Shown one piece after another: positions 40,531-51,044 of a stretch of DNA of 64,000 bases. The notes beneath the pieces are model-generated. The model was not told where the DNA came from, did not search any database, and saw nothing but the letters and a program-made list of their open reading frames with translations. The stretch is from Phytophthora sp. 'mugwort' (taxonomy: Eukaryota; Oomycota; Peronosporomycetes; Peronosporales; Peronosporaceae), in assembly GCA_033558025.1 (NCBI GenBank), contig JAUCEF010000008.1:558001-622000 (forward strand), read 5' to 3'. The position numbers and the translations under genes were made by a program. Each line of letters begins with the position of its first letter. Position 1 is the stretch's first letter.

Positions 40531-43221
40531 TCACTGGAACGCAGCGCCAACACCAGCCCCAGTCAGGGGTCTCGAACCAGAGCGTATCCGTGATCGTAGG
40601 GCTGAGCGAGCAGCAGTTCGTGCAGCTCTTCGCGGTGGATCGCACGTGCGGGGACGTGGAGTAACAGGAACTCAGAGGCTACCATCCGCGTTCGAGCTTT
40701 CAATTCACGGTACCGCTCAACACAACCAGGTCGAAGCTCACCCTAACTTCTAGCTATGTCTGAGGACTCCTAATGGTTGGCATTAACCTTGAATACACTT
40801 TGCTCCGCCGCACAAACACGTCCACCAAAGGTGCTTGTCCGTATACAACACGGTAATTTCCTCTTTTGGAGCAATACTTATCGTTGAAATCAATACTACG
40901 CGACACTAAACTTCGTTGCGTACCTCGTGAAGGCGACAATAGGGGACAAAAAAAGGGGACCAAAGCGGATGATACCACCACAAAAAGTGGCGTCGATAAA
41001 CACGGTGCGGCCTTCAGTGCTCAGTGTTCCAGTCATAGTGCGTAGTGACTGTTTCGGACGCGCTCGTAGGAAGATATTAGCACACTAGTGAACTCTCCGA
41101 CAACTTCACACTTTGAGATCCACCCGGACTTCGAACTCTCAGTCCCTTGCACGGCTCGATGCGTGAGTGAGTGCGAACACCATTCGCACGGTCGAGGTCA
41201 GCTCCGCAATTATCTGTGGAGCAATACACGCCGCTCACAGCGTTCCAGCATTGGAGCGGCAGGCACTGATGCTTGCAATGAGATAGCGCCCCAACTTCAT
41301 CACTGGAAATGCGATGTTGTCTGGGTTTCGATTTTGCTCGATTTCGTCCACACAACTAGGACACACAACGCTCCACTCGTCATTGCAATTCACCCATACG
41401 TCCCTACGCGAAGTTGACACGGTGTTTGCATTCGAATCGGGCCTGATGAAAGACGTGCCGGCCGGCCCTAGAAGTGCCTGTAGACCTGGAGCACCTAACA
41501 CAACACCTATCTCCACACACATACTGGGCCGAATGAAGGTTGTGGTTGCGCTGAAGTATCGTTCCGGTTCAGGGAGAGACGAATGTGACCGTGCCGGAGC
41601 CATTGGGTCGCTAGGAGAGCCGGCGAGGCGAAAGGCATCAACGACCGGTCCACAAGGTGGTTCTTTTCTTCAGCTTACTGCTCTCTGGAAATGTCAGGTC
41701 GATCAAGACGTGCTGGCCATCGCACTCGTGTCGTCCACATTTTTTTTGGTCCTTCAGCTGTTTCGTCGGAATGACAGTTTTTGAGGTGCAAATGCGTCGG
41801 CCTGAATTGCTTTCACGGCAGCTCCGAACACTTCAGCGCGATTTGGCCGTTATAGTGTCCCTGATTCCAACCTATACGTGTGCAACTTGCGCCAGCGCGT
41901 GTCTTCTCTCTTGATCCTGTGGCCTGTGGATGTGAAGATCCGGCGAATCATCATAGTTGGCGGAATGATCTCGAGCGTGTCAACTTGAATGGGGAGCTCG
42001 CTTTCGTCGTGTATTTCCAGGACTTTCGCTTCTCGATGCCTGCGAGGGTCGCCTGCACAAACCATCGCGAAGTACTCGACTGTCTCGCCGGGTTGTAGTG
42101 TCTCGGGGCGGGGGGGGGGCTCATGTGCCGACAAACCAACCCTGGTTTGAACGAAGTGTGCCCTCTTCAGATACGACTGCTGGACCTCCATGGCTCGCAC
42201 AGTGACGCCGTATAAGTCACTGTCAATTGGCATGAGGCAAATCATTAATCTTAAGTTGTGCTGTGCTTTTGCATGCCGTACCTGTTGCTAGCAGCTCCCC
42301 GCTCCGTGGTGTGCAATTTTGCGTGTACGTTCTTGTCTAGATAACCTGGTAGTATCATTACATCATATGTGTGGCAAAGAACAGCAACGCTCCAGTGTGT
42401 AGACATCCATGTTTTTGTGCATGTCGGTGATTTCATCTTGGCCTGCAAGAAAACTCTCGCACTCATTTGACCTCAGTGGCACCCGAGCCGCATGCATGTA
42501 GTTGATACGCGCTAGAGCCATTATTTCAAGCAAAAAGGTGTGGGTTGTCTCCTCCGTGGGCGGGGAAGCAAAGCACACTTAAAGTCTTGCACGTGCCTTG
42601 CCCGCGGGCTTCAAGCGTGCACCGTGACGATCTCCGCGCGGTGCCAGTTTGCAGCACTAGGTAGGTGCGTCCGGAGTCATTCTTCTTTTCATCACTGGGT
42701 CTCGACGTACCACCGAATCGAACGCACACCTTACACCCATGACCATCAGTGTCAGGTTCTGCAAATCCCTGGCGGCTTTCTGATGTCCAATGCCGTCTCA
42801 GTGCCTCCCTCCATCCTTCCCTCCGACAGCAAATAAAGCGCTGTGTCGAGCTTGGCAAAGGATACATGGTCCATAAATAGCATAGTGGTACGAAACTTTG
42901 TCGTAGCGCTCCACCATATGGAATACGCTTGACTAGCGGGTCACGTTGCGCAGGGTGGGGGTTTCGGCGGTTACACCTTCTATAACACAGCCCAACACTT
43001 GATGGCTCTGAGATGTTTCATAGCGCGCGGGTTTTAGCCAATAAGTATCCTCATTGGCCAAAACGTCGTTGACTGTTCGCTGAATACAGTGGCTGGCGCA
43101 ACAAATAAAAGGAAGAGCTCCAGATTCTCGAGCAATCGACTGTTTGACGGTAAGGATCCCAGGTCATCTAACGTGTCATCACCAAACGATGACAAGAAAC
43201 AGCGTTCTTCTGGTCCTGCTG
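40531..43221. other. Degenerate region with weak open frames
   Basis: Several frames of 100-150 codons occur on both strands, none with a recognised domain. The best is minus-strand 42245-41850, with an LQPGETVEYFAMVCAGDPRR segment and a charged end. Its look is of an old coding sequence, possibly a transposon-borne host-like gene, but I cannot name it. A G10 run lies near 42109-42118. Confidence 0.4.
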
Positions 43222-43291
43222 GGCGCGGTTCCAACGCGTACCTGTTTCCTAGAACTTGGACTAGGAAACGGGTTCACGTTGGAACCGCGCC
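43222..43291. repeat. 31-bp inverted repeat, 8-nt loop
   Basis: Arms 43222-43252 and 43261-43291 pair with three mismatches (GGCGCGGTTCCAACG at the outer end) around AACTTGGA. They are G+C-rich, unlike the other palindromes here. Confidence 0.85.
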
Positions 43292-45128
43292 AAAATAGCT
43301 CACTATCCTTGCAAGACTAAGCCGGCACTGCCGACAACTGCATGAGTAGGAATTCATTCGTGTTAGTTTGTTTCATTCTTGATTTTTTTCCAACTGACAA
43401 GCCATATAAAAGCCTTTGTTGATGCCACGAAGCAAGGGGTTCCGGTCGTGATCGAATGGACCCGTGTAGCATCACGAAAGCCCGAATCCAAAACCTCGCC
43501 ATGCTCTCCGCCTGCGCGACGAGGACGATGCCCCCACGCAAGTACCGGAGTCGTCCGGAGGTGCGCCACTGAGCGCCGAGCATCGCGACACCGCCCCGAA
43601 CCCCGCGCCTGGCCCGACGGCGGGGCCGTTGCTGTCCCAGCTTGATGATTCGCAACAGCATACCAGCACGCGCTTTTAGCAGGCCATGCCGGCGGGTGTG
43701 ATGCGCATGCAGTTTGCACAAATGTTCGTTAGTCCACGCAGCAGTCCAATATGCACATGGAGTAGTGATGGACTAACCAAGTGGCGTCCCCGAATCACGT
43801 TGCCGCCACTAATGCTCAGACGCAGCGGCGATCGTAAAGAAGAACGACAACCCACCCGCATATGACGGTAATCCCAGCAACGAACGCTCTACAACACGAA
43901 GAAGTACCACGATAATTGTCCCGGCCAAATAGGGTTGGACGGAAAATGCTAATTTTAGGTAATCAATTTAAACCGGTTGGTTCTTGACAACCTGGTGTCA
44001 GATTCGGCTGCCGCTACACGCATCGGCAAGATTGCAGTTTAAATATAGTATCACATACGTCGTCAGCCGAGGCAAGGTCGCCACTCGACAAATGCCGGAT
44101 GCCGGCCGACGCGTACATCGATCCACACATCGACCTCAAATGCTTAGTTAGGGTGCATGTACGAACGCTCGACTGCGCGATGCTTTAGAGTTCACACTAC
44201 CATGAACACTTGAGCACCTTCGGGTTTCCCACACCCAAGGCAGTACTGTCACGGACCTGAAGTTGGTATTCATCGAGCGTAAGAGTTAATTATCTCGTGC
44301 CACGACGGCTTCACCGTAAACTGACGCTTTCTTAAGGATTTCATGTCGCTTGTTTAGTCGTCATCCGCCCGCTTATTGGGTACGATGGTAGAGAGGTTCA
44401 AGGACCTGGTCGCCGTCCATCCACACTTCGACGACTGCGTTGCTAAGTTTCACGTTTCGTCTCTTTTGGATTATTCTGTATCCTCGTGCTCGGTATGGAT
44501 CTGTTCCCCCACCCGCCACACAGATCCGCTCAATGTAGCTGGCATGCAGGCGCTTGAGTAACTTCGAACCGGGGACACCTCAAATTTCGAGGTCCGTATG
44601 GCACCGACACCCCTCCAAGATTTCAATCTCGTTGCTCGGTTCATCGCCTTCTTCTGCCTCACTTAGCAGGGAATCGCGAGGTGTCTGCCAGTACGTCGGG
44701 CGCAGCATTCTGCCAATAGAGCTCCGTAGGAAAGTCCCGTCGTGCTTCCGACGCTGTCCACGATCCATGTCCTTTCGTTTCCACGCGTAGTCTTAGCGAA
44801 AGCGTTGGCATGGAGGCGGCAGGATATGCAAAAGTGTCCGTCCATTGCTTCCAAAAATGAAGTTCCTGGTAGTTTTACGGTACTGCGTGCTCAGGTATCG
44901 AGTATTGACGGTAGTTTCTACACGTGCCTGGATCTGATTGGCTTTGGAGACAACTACCGTGACGAATATTTACGGTACTACCGACGTAGTACCGTAGAGA
45001 CGTTCGCTGTACTTGCATGAGGAGCGCCGTGATTAGTTAGCACGGTAGTTTCTGAAAAATGAATGAGAAGCACATCATTGGAATCGGTATCCGTTCCGCA
45101 ACTTGAGTTTACTCCGGCATTCTTGCTA
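43292..45128. other. Gene-poor stretch with small hairpins
   Basis: No gene recognised. The hairpin TACGGTACTAC-CGAC-GTAGTACCGTA lies at about 44974-44999, close to two more copies of the phrase ACGGTAGTTTCT (about 44909 and 45041). These are probably pieces of a small repeat. Confidence 0.45.
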
Positions 45129-45720
45129 CTACTTATATGCCATTAGCGAGAGCGTCCAGTCGTCACCTTCTTCGAAATACATCTTCACCCTCCCCTCACC
45201 AACGTCTGCCTCTTCGTCATGCTCATCTTGCCGACCGATCGGAACCGGAGCGTCGGCTTCATCTTCGCGTTGAACTTTCAGCTCATGTTGAGCTCGGAGG
45301 CACCGAAGAGCCTCTAATACACCGGGGACGGCCCGGTATGCCCGGATAAACTGAGGTTTCATCGTTTTTGCGTGGTATATCCGCTTGGAGTCTTTCACGG
45401 GCGCTCGCTGGGCTTGGCAATGTGGCTTCCGGGAATTTGCAGTAAGCAGACGAAGCCGTGGTCGGCTTCATCTGCTTCTGCTTCTTTACTTGCTGCTTGT
45501 GCGTGTACACCTCATCATCAACAGCAGCGGCGGCTTCCAGCTTGATCCGGTCCGGATCATGTCTTCCAGCGCAATCGGCGGTCTTTACCTCTTGCGAGCT
45601 CTCGTCTTCGCTGCTCACCGTCAGATCAACCACGACATTGCCGGCCTGATCCGTCAGCCTCACTCGCTACTCCTGCTCATCGCTGCCGGCCTCATCGCTA
45701 CTGCTGCTCACTAGGTCGAC
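45129..45720 (-). pseudogene. Degenerate unknown ORF with SUMO-interaction-like motif
   Basis: Two overlapping minus-strand frames are out of phase. One (45663-45283) contains VVVDLTVSSEDESS, a hydrophobic core followed by Ser/acidic residues as in SUMO-interaction motifs, and a VKKQKQMK basic patch. The other (45398-45129) continues with AYRAVPGVLEALRCLR and an acidic tail. The change of frame suggests decay. Similar text upstream (VDLVSSSSDEAG in a third frame, near 45715) may be a duplication. No family recognised; a retroelement gag fragment is possible. Confidence 0.4.
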
Positions 45721-46159
45721 GAGCGGCGTGGTGCTCGTTCAAGTAGTTCTCGTCATGGAAAACTTCAGATCTACGAGGATTGCGGTGATGATCACGTTTG
45801 GGACCTCCCCCCAATACACCTCGCGGGACTTGACCGTTCCCGCTGCATCCGTAGGATGTTGCGCTTTCGCCCCGTCACGTATGTGAAACCGAGCAGCAAC
45901 ATCCTCGGCGAAACATGTAAAACCTGCCACATTTTGTTGCCGTTGATGGTGTGGCGCGAGGTAGTGGGCAGCTGATTTATATTACGGTCCGAAATGATTG
46001 TGCCTATTTCGGACCCAAAATTTCAGCCCGAAGCGATAACGATACTTGAGGTGCTCGCGAAGAGAGGATCGTGGTGCTTGTTTCAGTCGGCCATCACGAC
46101 CGAGATGGTGCTGTACGTGTAGCCTGTTGAGTACTTAATTGTGGTGTAGCGGGACCGGT
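45721..46159. other. No gene seen
   Basis: Short flank between the degenerate ORF and the GATC-rich block, without recognisable coding signal. Confidence 0.45.
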
Positions 46160-47580
46160 CAAAATATGATTAAGACCCGATCCGCCCCCCAACCGCACCC
46201 AGACACAGACTAACGGAGGGGTTCGCCGATGATCCGTAATCAGCTGATCTTGGTGTCACCTTGTGTACCCGTCGGAGGGCTGGATCTGCTCTCGAAGGAT
46301 CGCAGCTATGTAATGTCTTGAACGTCCTGGCGGGATGCGGGGGTGCGTGGAGCAGCGCGGAAGTCTTCGCTCTGCTGCCATTATTGGTTCCGATCTGAGA
46401 TAGTCGACCGTCGATCGGGGGTCTGGACTTGATCCGAGGCCGAGGTTGCCGTGTGTCATTGTTTCTTTCCTTGAGTTGCTTGCCGCTTCCTTTAGCGGGA
46501 TCTTACGAGCTGAGAGTCGAGATGATCGTCGACCAAGCACCGAATGCCGATGATCGAGGTATGCGCTTGAGCAGAAGTCCGCTAGCGTGGGGTAGGGTCG
46601 GCCAATACACGATTTAATCCTCCCGCCACGACACTGGATCTGCTACCTTGGACTTCTCGGCACCTTGGGGGCCAATGTAGTTTCCCTTCCTCGGTACTTG
46701 AAACCCGCCTAAGTCGTCCAATGTAAATTCGAGTCTGATTGTTGTTTATCCTTTTCTTGTCCTATATTTCCCAATCTTGAACCCTATCTCGTACCACCTG
46801 AATCTCCTGAATCTCCTGAATCTCGCTCTTTTCAACCACTAGACACGTACCATCTTCATACTTGCTCAATCTCCGAGGATGATTGCTGATCGAATCCCGA
46901 TCTGCCAGATCGCGGATGTCAGAACACGTATACCGATGTGCCGCGGATGTCGAAACCTATATACCGATCGGCGAATACAGATCGACCCGATCTGCTCGAT
47001 CTCGACTGCAAGATCAATCCTATCTGCCCGATCTCGGACGACGGGGTGTAGGCCGATCTGTGGAAGCCGGATCAGCCTGATCTTCCGCACTCTGATCGCC
47101 AGATCGGCCCGATCTGCCAGATTCCGCTATTGATGGGATCGATCTCGACTGCAAAATCGATCCAATCTGCCCGATCTCGGACGACAGGGTGTAGCCCGGT
47201 CTGCGGGCACCGGATAAGCACGATCGAGGGACGGTCGAGTGCAAACCGGAGCCAGATCCAGTCTGATCGACTCCATCGCCACTGGCCAGTCTTGATCTCT
47301 TGTCTCCATTCCTTCCCCAGATCCGGGCTCGAATATCTGCCCGATCCCGATCCGTTGGGTGGTTACGATATAACAGGTCCGTATTCGATGGCTGCTCGAC
47401 CTTGGTTTCCTTTCCCTTCGTCAGAGCAGCCCCTTATGCCCCCGGGTTAAGTCGAACATCGCCCCGCTTTTACATCGTATCTTGATCTGGCTCAATCGTA
47501 CCTTTTCTCCACCGCTGGAGTCGCGTTTCTCACCGATCTGGCCATTTCCTGGGGATTTGATATTCTTGGTTGACGCTTCT
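46160..47580. mobile_element. Second GATC-rich block, probable retroelement LTR/non-coding debris
   Basis: Phrases such as CCCGATCTGC, GATCTCGACTGCAA and CCGATCTGCC recur through the block. The GATC density matches that of the Gypsy complex at 5-12 kb, while the sequence has no coding signal. It is probably non-coding (LTR-like) sequence of the same retroelement family. I cannot see its ends. Confidence 0.5.
46998..47204. repeat. Tandem duplication, 143-bp period
   Basis: GATCTCGACTGCA(A)GATC followed by CTGCCCGATCTCGGACGAC and GGGTGTAG at 46998-47062 recurs at 47141-47204 with a few substitutions, a period of 143 bp. It may be a duplicated promoter-like unit inside an LTR. Confidence 0.8.
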
Positions 47581-48900
47581 CCACATAATCACTAAGGCGT
47601 AGCGTGTGTCTTGGCGTGAATTCCTTGAAAAATACCGCCTTCAGCGTGCGGTAAAGTCGGACTATGATATTTTTCAGCGGCAGTCAAGGCGTGCTTCGAC
47701 ATCTGTCGCGAATCGAATAATGGGTGGATGTGGATGAAACAAAGACGGCCAGATGCGCTGCAGTGGACGCAGCAACTGACACTTGTTTTACTCTGATTGA
47801 GCGCGGACGGAAGGTAGAAGGTATTTTCTAGTAGTGATAAGGTTTCGTGGTGACCATCCCATTCTGCTAGTACAAAAACGGGTGACGGGCGATGGCTTGT
47901 GCATATAGACGTCCATAGATGAGCGGAGGATGTTATAAAAGAGGAGGACTGGCCCGTCAAGCGCCCCTTTTACGAAAACACATAAAAGAATATCTGTTCT
48001 TCAGGCTTACTTCTCTGGGCCATCCTAGTATAACCAATGAGATTTTATGTGGACCACAAAGGACCCTTTTAACCAATCAGAATGCACCCCTCTTTTATTA
48101 CTGCCATTTGTTTTAATCAACATAACATATAAAAACCCTTGTTTCCAAATAGGCAGCTTGCGACTTGATTTAACCGTTTAGATCGTCACAATAGATCGTC
48201 ACAATTTTGCGTACGTATTATTTAGCTATCCTGAAAACTCCGACTAAAATTGCTAAATATGTGAGGAATTAAGACAAAAAACAACTTGCATTAACAAATT
48301 GACACCAAACATCAAGGTATCTTCTTCTACGCTCACTATGATTGGCTCAAAATATACGTTTGGCTGTGCTAGAGGAACAGTATTCACTTGGTGTGCTATT
48401 TGTAAAAATCGTTGACAAATATAATTTTATTTCAAAATTATAAAGTAGCGCTTCCATTTGCAAAATGAAGGGTTAGGTTATTCTAAATTACCCGTGTTTC
48501 CTATACTTAATCTAACCATGATACCATTACTGTTCGGGTGAGCTATGCAAGCAAAATGAAGCCACTTCCGACTTACTTAATTTGTAGTGTTCTAACTCGG
48601 AAGCAACTTCCTTTTCCCAAAGCAATAAAATATGCAAAACCGGATTGCATATCCAGCCATATCGAATTGTTCTCATAATATACACCAATCAGAACACGAC
48701 CCAAGAATAAAAATTCAAACCGATACGTGGCGGGAGTGGGTTAGTCAAATCAGTTTTTCGGAGCCACTGTACTTCGTTTACCGCTACGACAAGATCAAAA
48801 GTACTAGGTTATCGGAACAAGACGAAATAAAACGTTGACAAGACTTAGCATACTATGGCAAGACTTAAATCACGCTGACAAGACATAGCGTACTAGGCCA
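47581..48900. other. Gene-poor, AT-rich
   Basis: Contains a short inverted pair (ATAAAAGAGGAGG near 47936 and CCCTCTTTTAT near 48088) and several CCAAT boxes. No coding signal. Confidence 0.5.
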
Positions 48901-49040
48901 AGACCAATAGAAATTAAGGAATAGTATGATAGTACTATCATACTTTCTTTTTCATACATAGAAATTAAGGAATAGTATGATAATACTATCATACTATTCC
49001 TTAATTTCAATTGGTCTATCATACTATTCCTTAATTTCTA
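48901..49040. repeat. Nested palindromic repeat (MITE-like)
   Basis: The unit AGAAATTAAGGAATAGTATG occurs twice in direct orientation (about 48908 and 48959) and twice inverted (about 48989-49008 and 49019-49040). The outer arms run from AGACCAATAG at 48901 to AATTGGTCT ending at 49017. The middle copies pair again with each other, so the sequence can fold in more than one way. Confidence 0.85.
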
Positions 49041-49511
49041 TTTCAGATACGCGTGTTGAGACTTCACGAGTCGGCGCTTCCTGTCGAGACGAATGTATCG
49101 TGCAAGCGTATCAATAGTAAGCACACACGCATATGGAGTAGCATCCCTCAACGAATGCTTAGTGTAGTACGCTGAATATGCAGTGAGTGCAGCCTCCGAG
49201 GCCTGTCGCGGGGTCAGCAACGCCTGTTTGGGTACCAAACTCAATAACGTCTTGCGCGATGAGCTTGGCAACACAGAGACGACTAGGTAACGTGCCGCTC
49301 CTCTTTTTATCCAAGCTTGTCCACTCGCAAATGTGCTTGAATACATGGCGAGATAGGTAAGCCTACCAGTATATTCGACACAATTCCTTCCAATCTTTCG
49401 CAGGCGGGAGAATTGAACCTGCTCCTCACAGGTTGAAGCGCTACGTGATGGAGATGGAGCCGTACCATTGTGACTTGAAGGTTGCAAAATCGAGGCAAGT
49501 ATGTGGATCAT
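49038..49511 (-). CDS. Uncertain ORF, 157 residues
   Basis: Starts at an ATG and ends next to the palindromic repeat. It is basic and Ser/Ala-rich with no recognised domain (PKQALLTPRQASEAALTAYS, RLDRKRRLVKSQH). No supporting neighbour, promoter or intron was seen. It could be a real lineage-specific gene, part of a repeat, or chance. Confidence 0.25.
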   Translation of the reverse strand: MIHILASILQPSSHNGTAPSPSRSASTCEEQVQFSRLRKIGRNCVEYTGRLTYLAMYSSTFASGQAWIKRGAARYLVVSVLPSSSRKTLLSLVPKQALLTPRQASEAALTAYSAYYTKHSLRDATPYACVLTIDTLARYIRLDRKRRLVKSQHAYLK

Positions 49512-49684
49512 ACAGTAAAAATCCTCTCTTCGAAGGATTTCACTGAGGCTTCAACGGTTTTCATACGCTTGTCAATTGAGCTGTCGGGTGATACCAATGG
49601 TTCAGGATATTAGAACTTACGAGGTACTGTAAATGTGAGATGTGAGTCTTATCTTGCACCTTTTCGAATTCACGAACGGCTCGC

Positions 49685-50059
49685 TTACTCCAACATGTTT
49701 TCCGCGACTCTTCTCCCATGAGCGCTTCGTATCTCCCTCCGAGACAGTCGCTCTGTGTACCCCTTGCACTTCATCTTGTGCTTGGATACGTTTGTCTTAG
49801 ATATCCCCTTGTCGCACGTCTCGCAAGGAATCTTCGCCGCGCTGCGTACGGCGCCCTCGTCGCGCCGGCCATTTGCAATGTGGTGTGTGTGTTTGATAGC
49901 GTTTAATTGGCTGATATGATTCTTTCCACTGTTCGATTTTGATTGGCTAAAACATTTGCGCTGGTGAAAGAAGTGGCAATAAAAAATGGTTGGACCAGAG
50001 AAGTTCATGCACTTGGTATCTTTATGTTTCATCCCTGAAAACGAATGGACTTCTAACAT
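49685..50059 (-). CDS. Uncertain ORF with C2HC-like zinc knuckle
   Basis: A 124-residue ATG frame. CETCDKGISKTNVSKHKMKC (residues about 78-97) has the C-x2-C ... H-x3-C spacing of a small zinc-binding motif, and flanking Lys/Arg clusters suggest nucleic-acid binding. The region is otherwise repeat-like, so this may be a transposon fragment. Confidence 0.3.
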   Translation of the reverse strand: MLEVHSFSGMKHKDTKCMNFSGPTIFYCHFFHQRKCFSQSKSNSGKNHISQLNAIKHTHHIANGRRDEGAVRSAAKIPCETCDKGISKTNVSKHKMKCKGYTERLSRREIRSAHGRRVAENMLE

Positions 50060-51044
50060 TTGACTCTTTATTTATCTTGTTCACGGGGTTATATTGTGAA
50101 TTCCAGCCAAACTTGCTGATGCTGGTTGGTTCACCAACAGTGGGTTGAATCGGCCAATACTATTCTCAAGTTGTTTGGGATCGACCAAAACCATTCTATA
50201 TAGTACGGCAGGGTTTCGCCTAAGTCCGATTACGTACTTAGGTGATGACCATTGCTAACTCATGTGCGGGTGGGTTTCGGTCGATTTGCAGGTCGATTGG
50301 GCGCGTCGATTCAACCAATGGAACGCGGAAACTTCGACTAGAACGCACAATAAATAGCCCTGTTAGAAGGTGGTCAGGGGCTTTAAGGCTGCCGAGAATA
50401 TTGCAGGTTACTATTAAACAATTTTTGTTAAGAGCGACTTTTGATTGGTCAAACCTGTAGCCAATAGAAAAGCTTCACATCTTATTTTAAAAGGGCACTT
50501 AATAAGTAGCATATATATTGCCGAGGGATATTAGTGGAGAGGAGGACGCGTGTCCTCCTCACTTAAAAACTGACGGCTTACCTAATAGGCAGCTAGTTTA
50601 ATACTGTTCTTCTTACGGTCGGTTCGCCTCCTCCATGCGTCGATTGAGCACAACATGTATCTCTATATAAAAGCGACCGTCCTGGCTTCATTGTGCATGT
50701 ACATGACTGTTCGCGCTGCCTGCAGCCACTTCAACATGCAGGTTTTAGCTCAATATAAACCCTTTTCCAACAGGGTTGCTTCGTGTTTTGGCTACTGTTG
50801 GCTGTACAGTATCACCTGGAGTGTCATAAACTAACAATACCTATTGTGCGACAGGCACGGTCTCATTTTGCTCCGACAACGTCTAATTCCAATCCTACAA
50901 AACGAACACCCCCAAGCAGCTTCAACAAAATCTTCTTAAGTCCGATGTAGAATTCTCTAAAGTGCGAGCATTATCCATTACCCATCCTCCTTGCACACGA
51001 ATGACCTTGCCTTCATTATCGCAAAACTACTAAAACTCCCGAAG
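50060..51044. other. Intergenic, small hairpin only
   Basis: A perfect hairpin GAGGAGGAC-GCGT-GTCCTCCTC lies at 50539-50560. The remainder contains CCAAT boxes and the promoter of the CBS-PP2C gene. No coding signal. Confidence 0.55.

Noticed and set aside
48901..49040. CRISPR-like repeat array
   Set aside because: Repeats are inverted and irregularly spaced in a eukaryotic context; a palindromic MITE explains them.
50991..51044. Upstream extension of the CBS-PP2C protein
   Set aside because: Starts at TTG; ATG 51045 begins a good mitochondrial presequence.
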